DNA from: Ophiodon elongatus
Lineage: Eukaryota > Chordata > Actinopteri > Perciformes > Hexagrammidae
Assembly: GCA_016806645.1 (NCBI GenBank)
Contig: JACSYO010000944.1
Span: 61,219 to 125,218 of the forward strand
DNA length: 64,000 nt
Reading direction: 5' to 3'
Made by a program: the position numbers and the translations under genes. Under the pieces are notes generated by a model. The model saw nothing but the letters and a program-made list of their open reading frames with translations, had not been told where the DNA came from and did not search any database. Numbering within the stretch: the stretch's first letter is position 1; the number at the start of each line of letters is the position of its first letter. Shown here piece after piece: positions 13,129-25,170 of the stretch.

Positions 13129-13174
13129 GAACAAGCATAGAACAGAACATAGAACAGATCATAGAACATAGAAC
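13129..13174. repeat. Short degenerate tandem repeat (AGAACATAGAAC-like)
   Basis: About four imperfect units of CATAGAACA / GAACATAGAAC just after the AC array. Confidence 0.7.
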
Positions 13175-13767
13175 CTTTTCTTATAACTGCTTTGTCATAA
13201 ATAGAATCCTTGTAATTCTAAATAGTCAGGATTGGAATCTTTTGTAATCAGGATGAACTCAAGTTGACCACAACTTCTGTTCTCCATGGAGGAGGTGATG
13301 ATGTACATGTGTTGGTAGACTATCATTTTACACTCTGCTGGTTAATCTGGGAACTATGTAGACTGTCTTTACAATCATCCTACAGAGCATGCACACACGC
13401 GCACACACACACACACGTCTTAAATATTAACAAGTGCATTGTAGAAGTATAGTGACAGGAACTTTGAGATAATGTTTTGTCTTTTGTTTCTATTCTGTCT
13501 TGAGTATTACATCAGGACTCTCCTCATACTGTTAACAGATCTGTATTTGAGTTCACTGATGTTCATGCTGCTCTATAGGTCACGGCACTAAATAAGATTA
13601 TACTGTATATCTGTTATATTTTTCACATTATCCTCCTACAGTGTTCTGACAAACAAACAGAAATCACTAGACACATTTAATAACTCAAAAGCTCCACAAA
13701 GACATGTGTCAAATGATCTAATGTACAACTAAGGGCACACAAACAAGCATGCATGCATGACTGTACC

Positions 13768-13796
13768 TGTGTGTGTGTGTGTGTGTGAGAGAGAGA
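13768..13796. repeat. Compound (TG)n(GA)n microsatellite
   Basis: About ten TG units followed directly by five GA units. Confidence 0.9.
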
Positions 13797-13799
13797 CAC

Positions 13800-16700
13800 T
13801 TCTTGAGTTGCATCATTGAACTCAAACACACACTAAGCTTCTGCCTCATTTGACTGACAGCTGCTGCTGCAACTCGTGTGAGGAGTCAAACAGAATCACA
13901 GTTCTAGAGAACATTCAGTAGGTTTCAGGAGGATGAGGTCAGAACATGTTCACAAAATCCTGCTGATTTTTCTTTTGATGTATATTTGATGAGCATTAGA
14001 ATTGTTTCAGATTATTTTATATTTGTAGAATATTGAAAGCCTTCATGGTTTCTGTTATTGAGGCTGTTCTCAAAAAGTAGAGTTGCATGATGGGAAACGC
14101 CTTAGAAACTGTTAGTGAGGAGGAGGATGTGAACACAACTCATTTAATTTGTGAAGATCAATAAATAGGATTATTGTGGGTAACAGCTCATCATTTTAAA
14201 CAACAATTACAAATTCAATCCATAATCCAAGGACTGAATGATGCAGATGACAGAATGTTTTAAATGTATTTAGATCAGAAGATAACATGAGTAAAGTACA
14301 ACAGGATCAGTTCTACTGACACATCAGGCAGCAGAGACGAACCTCTGTGATTCTAATTATTTGAAAGACGTGTGTGCTGAAAATGAAATGAACATGTTTA
14401 GATTATTCATCATTAAAGTCTCCCTCATTAGTCCATGCAGCTCTTTTAGCAAACGTCATACTGATGATTGACTAAACAATCTCATTGCAGCCTGCATGGT
14501 AACAATGTGTTGCTGTAGAGTCTCAGCAATACAACACCTTGTTTATTGTCGTCACTGATCACCACGCAGTGTGGCAATTACCTCCTGTACGATCCCCTTT
14601 ACAAACAGTTTGATACATGTCATGTTACAAGATGACAGGAGCTGCAGAGAGATCCATCACCCTGCATGTCCACACAGAACATCGCCTCACTGTATTGCCA
14701 GTAAATACATGTGTACAGGGTGATGCAGACGTAGAAACAGCAATTTATTGAAAACAATATTTTTGGATCGGAGACATTTTAAACTTAAAAGAAAACCACA
14801 GCCATGTATCATCCAGAGACAGAAACTTACTTTGTCTAGTCATTTGAAGACTTCCTTTTTTTTTTTGTTAGGCTATATATTTTTTTTTATTTCTGATTTA
14901 AATGCATGTACATACTTTTCAAAAACCTGTCTCATATTGAAGTGATATACACTACGTTATCATACAGTATATTACAGACAGCTTACTCTGTCATTTTATG
15001 GAAATAAATTTAATAAAATAAATATTCTTGGTGAGTCTGTGAATGTGGAGATCCAGCCGGTCTACAGGTTTATTGAATGTAAAACATTTGTTGAGTCAGT
15101 GTGTTTACTTCAATGCATCATTTCTATTGATTTCATGGAACACAATAGTAATTTTCAATATGTCACTCTCTTTCAAACACGCTGACTTGATCATTTGTGT
15201 GCTACCATGCACGACAGAGGAGAGACACCAAGCCTTCACTGAGGGAAAACACAAGACTTCATTAAAGTCACATGATACAGGCTCTCTCTCTCTTTGTGTG
15301 CCTCCTTCTCAGGGATTGTCCCTTTCAGATACTCTATGAGGTTTTATGATTATGAAATATATTCCTGTTACATTTCATCTCCGTCCTCTACATTCATCCT
15401 GCATACTGACGCAGCTGTTAATCTGCCTTGTAACCTCACATATCTCCCAGCAGGAAGTCATCATGCAGCACACTGGGATGCTGATCAGTCACACCAGCAG
15501 ATCTGCCCTGCTGACAGCAACCAGAGCGAGGAGCTACTAATGATTACTATTTACACTAAGAGAGACTCAACTGATGAGGAAAGACAACAGCTCTTCACAC
15601 AGACACACTCAGATATTCAGCAGCTCAGCACAATGCTGATTAGGAATAAACAGCTGCTGGACTTCATGTTACCGACACACACAGGAAGACAGAGTGGAGA
15701 AGCATCATTACGAGTCCAAAGAGATTCATTTAATTTTAGTTTATGACAAGTGACACAGCAAGAGGGATAAGCTAAAATAATGCAAGCAGAAGAATGCAGT
15801 TCTAGATTTGCTAACAGTTAAACACCTCCAGATACATTCTGCACAAAGAGACAGAAATGTTATTCATCAACAGGCTCACTGACCTGGAAGAGTGTTAGAA
15901 ACAAAAGGAGAACGGGATCTTCTGGGGTTAGGAGTCAGCCAGAAGCTGATCAGTGTTAGTGGACACATTGTACAACACTCTGCACACCACACTGCTACAA
16001 GCGGCATCAAGCTTAAATACATTAAATGGTCCTTTACATCGTATTGCCACTAGCTGTGGCTGTGCACAACCATGAAGCTTTCTTCAAAGTCCAACCTGTG
16101 GATGATTAATGTCTAAAAGGGAAATACCATCCTCAAGATTCATTCATAACCAAAGTTCACATGTGGTCCAGGCCTTTCATGTGAGGGTGCTGAAGCAGTT
16201 GCACCTCTAGAAAGGGAAGCAGAGTGTGACTGTACCTCAAAGAACCCTGTTCATTACAGCGATGATGCACACACATAGCACCGGTTATCTATCTCTCTCT
16301 CCCTCTCCCTCTCACACACACAGCTGGCCTCCTTTATCATCATGTGGCTCACAGCCCGGCTCATATCTGAGGAGCTGCTGATTAAAAAGGACCATCAAAC
16401 CTGAAGCATTGGAGCCAAGCGGAGCAGCATTTCACACAGCAGTGGCTACACAAGAGGCTGATGGCCAGACCTCTCTGTCTCTGTTTGTTGCTGCTTCTCC
16501 TGCAGAGCAACAGACACTCTGTGGCTGCCCCGACATTAAATAGAAATGTTACATCCATGACATGATTTCTGGTTGGGAGCAATCATTTTAACAAGTCTTC
16601 AGCGCCTTCTTAAAATATGTATCTGAGTTTAAGAACTTAACAGCTTCCCTCCTACAAGCAGATCTTCTCTGTGTATTAGTCAAACCATATTTGGTCTCTG

Positions 16701-19700
16701 GAGGATGTAAATAAGTGGATGTAATGGAAGACAGTGTCTGGATGTTATCCAGTCACAGTACTAATTATAATTATTCAAATTAATTAGTGTTTGTGCTTTT
16801 CCCATGATAACACTGTCTACCAAACTGTTATCTTTATTACAGAAATGATGCATTCTGGATTATTCTACAAAAAGTGCTAGGCTTGCAGAATGCAAAAACT
16901 GGCAGGCAGACACCTTCAAGGAATCTGCAGGAGAATAAAACTAAGAATAAATTAATTCAGAATGTCCAATTAACCAAAATGCTGAGTAAACACTTTCTCC
17001 ACTGTTGCAAAATCAGAGTTAATTTTTACCTGTAACAAAGAGTTATATTTCACTTTTCTGAAATGCATGAAGGAGAAGTATGTGTGTTTTTGGAACTTTT
17101 ATTATAATGATCATATTTACAGTTTACTATTTTAGTGCATTTAGTTTATCACTTGTTAAAGTCACAATATGCTTTGTTGTTCAGTGTTTGGTTACTTTCT
17201 TTTGAAAAAAAACAACTAAAATGATGAAAGGTAAAAAAATAACTCATGTCAACTTAGTTTAATGTTGTGAAAAACCTTTTCATACTGCATCTTGATCTTA
17301 AAACATGGATTTAAATAAATAACCTGTCAATGTTCCTCTTAGGTCAGAAGTCTGTTAATAGATGTGAAACTAATGCATTGTTATTAAAAGCTCACCTCAG
17401 CCTAAAAAATATATACATATTTTTTTATTTGCTGTTTATTTTGCAGGGACAATGCACACTAATCAACAGTAATACTGTAAGTGAGCCAGAGTTAGCCAGA
17501 GAGGCACATTTTTATCTGATGTCGAAACCATTTGACCAGTTGCTGTGGAAACTGGTTCTGCCACGAAAGTACTTTTGAATTAGTCAATTAAAATGTCTCT
17601 CTCCTTCAACTGCTTATATTATAAGGCTCTTCCTGTCATTAATCCCTCCTCCCAGCTTCTCTCTCTGTCTTTGTGTCTCTCATCATCTATTTAAATCCAT
17701 CTCCAACTCTAATCCGTTTGCTTTTCTTTAGTTTCCTTTCCCTGAATTTTATATATTTTCCTGCTTTGGGTGAAGAGGAAAGTAGATTCAGCACTTCACA
17801 AAGGTTTAGAGGGAGACCAGAGTTTCTGTTACAAACTCTCAGATGACAGGATGAATATCTGACATGAGACATGTTGATGTTGTACCTGGTGCTCTATGGC
17901 AAGCCACTAATGACTTGAGAATATAAAAAATAAAAATAAATTCAACATGACAAACTGTGACTCTCTCCACAAATCAGATCTTCCATTTATCTCAGTTCAT
18001 CAACAGCATGTTAACCTGAGCTGATAAGAGATGCAGAGTGATCAGTTTATGTTGCATTAATGCATGCCACACTAAACTATTTATCTTGTTTAGTATCTTA
18101 GGGAGTCAACCGTAGATAACTATAGTTTTACTGGACATCATAATTGGGACTTTACATGAAGCAAGCCAAAACAAACATACACAGACATAACAGGCTGACC
18201 TAACCTGTGGAGCTTGGACTACCCGACCAGCTACCACCAACTTTAGTTTGAAGACTCGCTGGAAGAGGAGGACGGGACCCACCTGAAGCTACGTGTCCAG
18301 CCTCATCACACTGCTGGAGAAGACATGACTCTGCAGTGATGTTTGTAGCTTTACTCTCAGCTCATGTTTCTTTTTGCTTCCTCTCGACTGCTGGATGCTC
18401 TTGGTTCTCCTCCACCTCAACACACCACAGTGGGATCTTCAGCCCCATGTGTCTCAATCTGGACCAGAGACACTGAAATATTGTGTTTGTGGATGAGTGA
18501 TGTACATTTAAAAAAAGAAAAACTCCCTTGGATTAAATTCACCCCAATTCGCAAATAACGTGTTAGAATTAAGTCTCCCTTCAGTTCCCAGAGGTTAGGT
18601 GTGTGTTCATGGAGAAAAACCAGCAGCCAGAATAAAAATCTTGATCAGACTTCACATTTCATGCTACATTTACTGCTCAGCATGGAGCTTTGACAAGCCT
18701 CCCTGTCAGATCTCATAAGAACCAATAAACAGAATAAAAACACGTTGTGAGAGCAGACATGACGCTGTCCATGGAGGTTTGTTCTACAGCCTCTAATGTT
18801 ACAATACAGTTTACCATTTGGTGACTTTCAGACACAACAACATTAATGAGTAACATTTAAAGAACCGTCGGTCTTTCTAGTGAACTAAAGCTCTAAAATC
18901 CAACTTTATATCTGTCTGCCTAAACGTGTTACCAACAGTTCCTCCAGGATTAGAAGTTATCAGACTTAAAGAGCTGAAATGTGTACCGACCTGATCACAA
19001 TAACTGCCAAGGCTCAGGGCACCTCCAATCATTTGTGCTGAAGAGCTCTGAATAAATTAGAAAACATTGTTGCCCACATCTTAAACCGTTCGCCTGCAAA
19101 TAATGCTGACTGCTGTATATGGATCTGTTTTTATTGTGACGTGTATCTTCTTCTGTGGTGGCCCACTGGACAAAAACTGAACTTATATTACAACAAATAT
19201 ATATATAATTTGGTAGTTCATTGTTATGAAACATGTGAAGTAAAGCTGCATTGACTCAGCACATATATTAAGCTATTGTGGTTTCATATGACATTATAAT
19301 ATGAAACAACCCACAGAGAACATCTTTTGCCTTTTATCTATTTAACAAAGATGTATATTTTACCCGAAACAGAAATGCAGCATTTGACATCATGTCTTGC
19401 CAGCGTTACCTCCTGTAAGGCTCAGAGGGAAATTAAGTTTTGACTGAGAGGAATACACTTGTGTATAGAAACAAACTGCTAGATGTCCTCATTCAGATAA
19501 AACTGCTTCTGTAGAAGTAATATATTGCTGTCCACATCTCTCAGTGGGATAGAAGAAACTAACACAGAGGATCAAATGTGCCAAAGAAAACAATTGTATG
19601 TAAATGTAAAAATCCAATTTGAAATCTTTGGGTGTCGGTATTCTATCACAGTTGTATAGAACTCAGAAAAGTGCTTTGACAAACATCAGACCTCAATCAG

Positions 19701-19720
19701 AGGTGATTCCAGTGAGAAGA
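13800..19720. other. Gene-free intronic stretch
   Basis: AT-rich unique-looking DNA. I see no coding domain, tRNA, or transposon terminus. The 150-codon frame at 15294-15746 lacks any recognisable domain and splice context. Confidence 0.5.
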
Positions 19721-19724
19721 TCAG

Positions 19725-20990
19725 TTTTTCTCTAATAGCTGTCTGGTCTGCATGTCTTCCAGGCAGGAAGCCACAGGGCTATCAGAGCATGGAGCAACAT
19801 GGATGGCAGTAATCACAGCACAGTAAAGGGTTTTCTGTAAAAGCACTGCAGAGTACTGAATAAAACATACTGCACCAGCTGAACCAGCTTGTCTTGCCAG
19901 TCTCTCTCCTCTGGGACTGAGTCAGATCCACAGTAACAGGTTGTCATGGTAAACCTCCATCACTGACGTGTCGGTCTTGTTTTTTACCTTTGGGACAGAT
20001 TATGGCTCTTTGCTCCCTCACTCTTCCCATCCTGCCTCTCCGACTGTGACAGGCTGCTCCTTGGCCTTTGCCATGGCTGGAGGCTGTTAATGCCAGTAGG
20101 TTGGTTCACTGGTGGGGATCTTCATGTCAGCCAGCTGAGTAACCTCAGACAGTGTGTAGGTGTGTAGGTGTGTAGCCTTGGCAGTGGATTGTGTTGAGTT
20201 CCTCTCTCTCCTGGTCTCCTGCCTGATGTGTCTCTCTTAACCTCTTTGTGGGTCACATCCACTGCTGGAGCTTCTCCTGACACTGTCAGCATGACACATG
20301 ACATTAACACAACAAACCCTGATGAGAGTGAAGCTTGAGTCAGCATCTACAGTGTCACTGTATAACGTCTGTCTCACCTCACTGCAGTGACACAGCTGCT
20401 GAAAGACAGAGTAAAACATTCACTCGTACCACGCAAATACAGCCAATGACAAAAAAATAAAAACCTAAAACTTTTCATTTTGGGTAAATCAAGATTCACA
20501 TTGCAGAAATAAATGTAATGTGATTTGTCAAAATGAGAAAGAAAGTCCCAATATATTATAAAATACAGCAGGAGTATCTGAGGTTATTATACTCTTTAAA
20601 CATACATTCTACAGACTTCAGAGGTCTATAACTGAACCAGGAACAGCACAGTGTTTGGGGTTCACATTATTAAGAGGTTTCATCTCCTCCCACCTTCCGT
20701 TAATCTGTTGAAAATGTCTTCCTCCCATAATCCTTCTCTCCACCTATTAGATAACCAGCAGCTCTGCTCTGATGATGTTGGACTCAAAAAATTTCCAGTG
20801 GACACCAATCGCTGCATTTCATCAAATGGCAAGAAGCTGAAGTCATATGTGGGCCTTAAGGGTGGTCACAGTGCACTGCCTTAGATTAGCATCAGATAGA
20901 GAAGATAAGTGAGCATGGCCAGCCATCTGACATTATCTCTGTTAGGGTGCTTAGCTGAAGGACATCCTAACAGAGATAATGTCCAGAAGG
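19725..20990 (+). repeat. Dispersed repeat, copy B
   Basis: Carries all blocks of the family, including a left block shared with copy A (TATCAGAGCA...GGATG.CAGT.ATCACA) and a right block shared with copy C (AGTGCACTG.., CATCCTAACAGAG). Its 3' end contains a perfect 18-bp hairpin (20929-20983). Confidence 0.75.
20929..20983. repeat. Perfect 18-bp inverted repeat with 19-nt loop
   Basis: GACATTATCTCTGTTAGG (20929-20946) and its exact complement (20966-20983) at the 3' end of repeat copy B. Copy C has the right arm only in diverged form. Confidence 0.9.
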
Positions 20991-21733
20991 GGTGACAAAC
21001 GTAGATTCACACTGATGTCACAATGCTGCCAAAAAACTCAACTAGACTGGACCCAAAACCAGAAAAACAACAGACTTAGGAAACTTAGTTTTCAAACCAG
21101 TTAATGTCCACTTCTAAACTCCCAATTAATCAGACCTGTTCACTTCCTGTGTTATTGTAAGGGAGGTTTCCTAATTCCATCTATTTCATGATGAGGGCAG
21201 AAGTTAAACATCATAGACTGCAGGTGAAGGTCCTCGTTTTGGGCGTTTTTTAGATCTACTCAAAGTATAACTGCTGCTGAACCAGTTCGGTCTTTAAAAC
21301 TGTTGAGTGGAACATTTAAAGCTTCTCATCAGCTTCCTGATTAGCTGCTGTTGAAATCAATTGGTGGTTTAGAACTCTTACACAACTTTTACACAAAGAG
21401 CTAAGGATAAGCATACATGTAGATAAGGATAGTGTAGGAGTGTTTAGGCATCTAGTAGTTTACCAATTAGTATTCTAAATATGTTACACACCTCATGTGA
21501 GCATTTGATAATCTAACTGAAAGCCAAATACATCAACTTGAAGTGCTGCAGTCAATAAGGAGGCCATGGTTGGAAGTCACCTCTTTATAATAAAAATGGT
21601 TGCATTGGTTAGTTTTGTTGTTTGGTAGGGGGGTGACAGGAGATGAGTCACTTTAAAAACAAGACAATTTAGAACAAAACCTGAAGAGAAAACGTTTCAC
21701 AGCAAAAGAGATAAACAGATGAACTAACTGTGG

Positions 21734-21750
21734 TTCAGCACCACGGACAG
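21734..21750 (+). promoter_or_regulatory. RE1/NRSE motif in intron 1
   Basis: TTCAGCACCACGGACAG is identical to the first 17 bases of the canonical NRSE; the following bases (ATCC) depart from the usual CGCC. REST binds such sites and recruits corepressors to silence neuronal genes outside neurons. Confidence 0.6.
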
Positions 21751-21973
21751 ATCCTCACACAAGAAAACGTTTCACAGCTGTGAAGCAGCAACAAGGGACT
21801 GTTTGGCTTTTATGACATTATTTAACAGATTAGCAAATATGTTTTCTAGTTAATTAAGTCTTGATAGATTAATAAACTATCTACTTATACAATACACAAT
21901 GATTTATTGATGATGAGGCAGTGAGGGATTAAGGCCTTGAGGACAGGGGATGGAAACCTTGTCCATGCCAAAA

Positions 21974-21993
21974 ACACACACACACACACACAC
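21974..21993. repeat. (AC)10 microsatellite
   Basis: 20-bp perfect AC array. Confidence 0.9.
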
Positions 21994-24329
21994 GTAATGT
22001 GTGACAGCAGTGTAACGACACAAACTACCAACAAAACAGACACCAAAGACCTCTAACGGCATCACATGTTGTCTTCTGGTCTCAGCGTGTCTGACACCAG
22101 GATTAAATGAGCAGGAAAGATTTGACTAGTGAGATATTTAAAGTTGCACTTTATACTGAGCCTTCGACCACAAATAACACTTCAAGGTCAAAGTGGAGGA
22201 ACCACTTCCACATTAATGCAAATACACACTCTATTATATCCAACCGTGGCTACTTTGTGTGATGAGTCTCTTTGGTGAATTACCATATAAATAACTATAC
22301 CACTGCTTATCAACGCTCATTTTAAAAAGTCTGGGGGCAGAATGGGAGAGATACAGTAAAAGAGAGAGAGTATACCTCTTGTTAGAGGGCGGCATTGAAA
22401 TATATTTCTCTATTTGTTCATATCAATGAGACATGATTTGTTTTTATCTGTATGTGTGCCTCTGTCCTTATTTCACAGGTTCCTCTGGACACTAGATACA
22501 AAAACCAAGAAGGGGACAATTCTGATGAGCCAGTGAGTAATAGACAGGAGAAAGAGGGAGAGGAAAATAAAGAATGAGATAGAGAAGGATGATAAAACAT
22601 GACCAACGTGTCCTTGTTCTCTCTGATCAACATACATTCCCTCATCCAGTCAAGTCACAAATCTCTTCCTCTGACCTACATCTCTGCTCCATTGCAGGGT
22701 TTCTGTAAACCAACCCAGTTGCTCACATGGCTAAATTATCTTAAGATGCATTTACAGACCAGAACGTGTCCTTTAATGTAGAATGCTGACCATGGTTGTT
22801 GTGTAATATGTTAACATGGTCAAAGAGTGTATTTGTGAATCTGCAAACAGTTTTGTGTTGTTGTTGTTGTTCAACTTAAACCCTCAGCTCTGCTTGGAAA
22901 ACAGAGATTACAGTTACAACAGGCTGATTTTTTTTAACTGAATTTGTAATGTTAACAAGCATAAACATAACATTTACTTTTGAAGAAAAACACACCATGT
23001 TATATATCAGAATACAAAATTTAGAGCAGCTTTTCTCCACCTGTCCATACTCTCACCACAGCAATTAAACCTAATCAGGGAATCCAAAGCACAACTATTA
23101 TTAGGCCTTAAGTCACGACTCTATCGTCATGTTAATCTGATTAATGTCAAGAAGTGATCTCCACATGGATACTTCTTACTGATACAAAAACAACACTCCG
23201 TTTCCCACTGACACCAACATGCACAAGTGCTTTACTAATGATTTAATAAGAGGCTGTGTATCATCATCCCACATGAACAGACTCTCCGCTTTAGGTCTCT
23301 CTCATTAGGAGGTGTTGGCCTCCAGTGGTGGTCCTGCTGCTGTCTCTCTCTCCACTGCTCTGTGAGATGGAACTGCTCCAGCCAGACTCATTCTTCTCTT
23401 CACAGGTTTACAGCTACAGAACAGCTGCCAGAGTCTTTTATTGGTTCTTATCAGCCTCCCCCCTGCAGCAGGAGTCACTCCACATCTCTCTGATCTGATG
23501 CTGCTTGTTCACAGAAACTCAAGATATTTATGTAATGTGCCTCAGTGCTGAGATTGAAAGGTCTTCCTCTCACACAGGGATGAGACACGGTATCACCTGG
23601 TGGGGGAATGATGCAACACTCATACAAATAATGGAGAGTTTTGTGGCTGTTGGTTCAATAGGAGCCTAAATACAAGTGAGACGATGAAATATGTGGTCTG
23701 TCAAAATGTTATGACGACACTTTCCTCCTGAGGTACAACTGACTTTAACAGGGACAATATTAAAAACTGCTGTTGTCTGGATTGTAGGTCAACACTAAAT
23801 GTCAGAATATTGATACTTACAGCAGGGCCACGTGTAAATATAAAGAAATGTCTTCCACGTGCTTTATCATGAATATACAATATTATATAGCAATAAATAA
23901 AGTGAGGCTCATGTTGGTAAATATAATCTGGAGTTGAGTGCAGCTTTATACAAGCCAGTGGAGTGGATCATTGGGGCTCCCAGCCAGCTGACACGTCTTC
24001 CTGCAGCACTGACTCAAGGTGATTTATGTGGAAAGAGATTCCATATTCCCCTTAATTTTCTTTCCTCTCTGAATATGTTTTGATGTGTCTTGCAGAGCAA
24101 TTTGATCTATGAAATGTGCTACAGTATATAAAAAGAGATTGATTTTGTTGGTTTGAATTTCAAAACAGAGTTTGGATAAAAAGGGATTGAGCAGAGGAGA
24201 GAGGATGAAGAGGAGGAGGAGTAGTTTTCATCTTCCTGTGGCAGCGGATGATGTGATGCACCTGAATCACATTAGTCTCATCTCTACAACGTCACAACTT
24301 CTGCTCACTAATATGTTTCGGTCTCAGTG

Positions 24330-25164
24330 TATGAAGGTAGATTTGTGTCTTTATTACGCAACAAAAAAAAAAAATGTTTTGAGAGCAAATTTCTCGTTTG
24401 TAAGTAAAAATATATAGTGTAGAGTTAGTTTTGCTTATGAAACTAGAATTTTTGGCTGAAAATCAAAAACATTTGCTCTCAGAAAAAAAACCTTTGCTCT
24501 CAAAAAAAAAAAAAAACCTTTGCTCTCAAAACGAAAAGCTATGAGTTGAGTTTGGATGTAGTGGGCGGGGCATATGCTGCTGAATGAGCCAGGAGTTTCT
24601 ATTAGTGGGTTTGACTTGCTCTTGGCTCCTAACGGAGGTTACGGTGAGGAGGACATGGAGGTAAGTTGACATTATATTGCTCTGTTTTGTCAAAATTATT
24701 TTAAATGTAGCAGCATTTTTTTTTGTTTTCATGTTGTTAGTGTCGTGGAGTCTCTTTGTTGTAACGTTAGCCCACTGTGGGCTAACGTTACATGCATGCA
24801 GAAAGTGGGGCTTCATATCAACACAGCAGCCCTCCATGTCGTTCTTTAAAAAAAGAGACTCCACGACACTAACAACATGAATACAAAGTAAAATGCTGCT
24901 ACATTTAAAATAATTTTGTTGCAGCGTATGCCCCGCCCACTACATCCAAACTCAACTCGTAGGTTTTCGTTTTGAGAGCAAAGATTTTTTTTTTTTGAGC
25001 GCGAAGGTTTTTTATTTGAGAGCAAATGTTTTTGATTTGCAGCCAAAAATTCTTTTCATAAGCAAAAATAACTCTCAGTTTATATAATTTTACTTACAAA
25101 TGAGAAATTTGCTCTCAAAACATTTTTTTGTTTGCGTAATAAAAGACACAAATCTACCTTCATA
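24330..25164. mobile_element. Near-palindromic fold-back / long-TIR element
   Basis: Outer arms are inverted copies of each other: TATGAAGGTAG...at 24330 pairs with ...CTACCTTCATA at 25164, with GAGAGCAAATTT-type blocks, A/T-rich runs and a GC-box segment (24563 and 24932) in mirrored order. An inner pair (about 24680-24760 and 24848-24925) continues the match, and the centre is a perfect 15-bp-arm palindrome at 24761-24791. The left arm has an extra unpaired insert at about 24577-24690. TCAGTG occurs directly outside both ends (24324-24329, 25165-25170) and may be a target-site duplication; a TA duplication is the alternative. No transposase frame is present. Confidence 0.8.
24761..24791. 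repeat. Perfect 31-bp palindrome at the centre of the fold-back element
   Basis: Arms GTAACGTTAGCCCAC and GTGGGCTAACGTTAC are exact complements around a single central base. Confidence 0.95.
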
Positions 25165-25170
25165 TCAGTG

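Noticed and set aside
15294..15746. 150-codon open frame on the plus strand
   Set aside because: No recognisable domain, no splice-site support, biased towards a chance open frame in AT-rich DNA.
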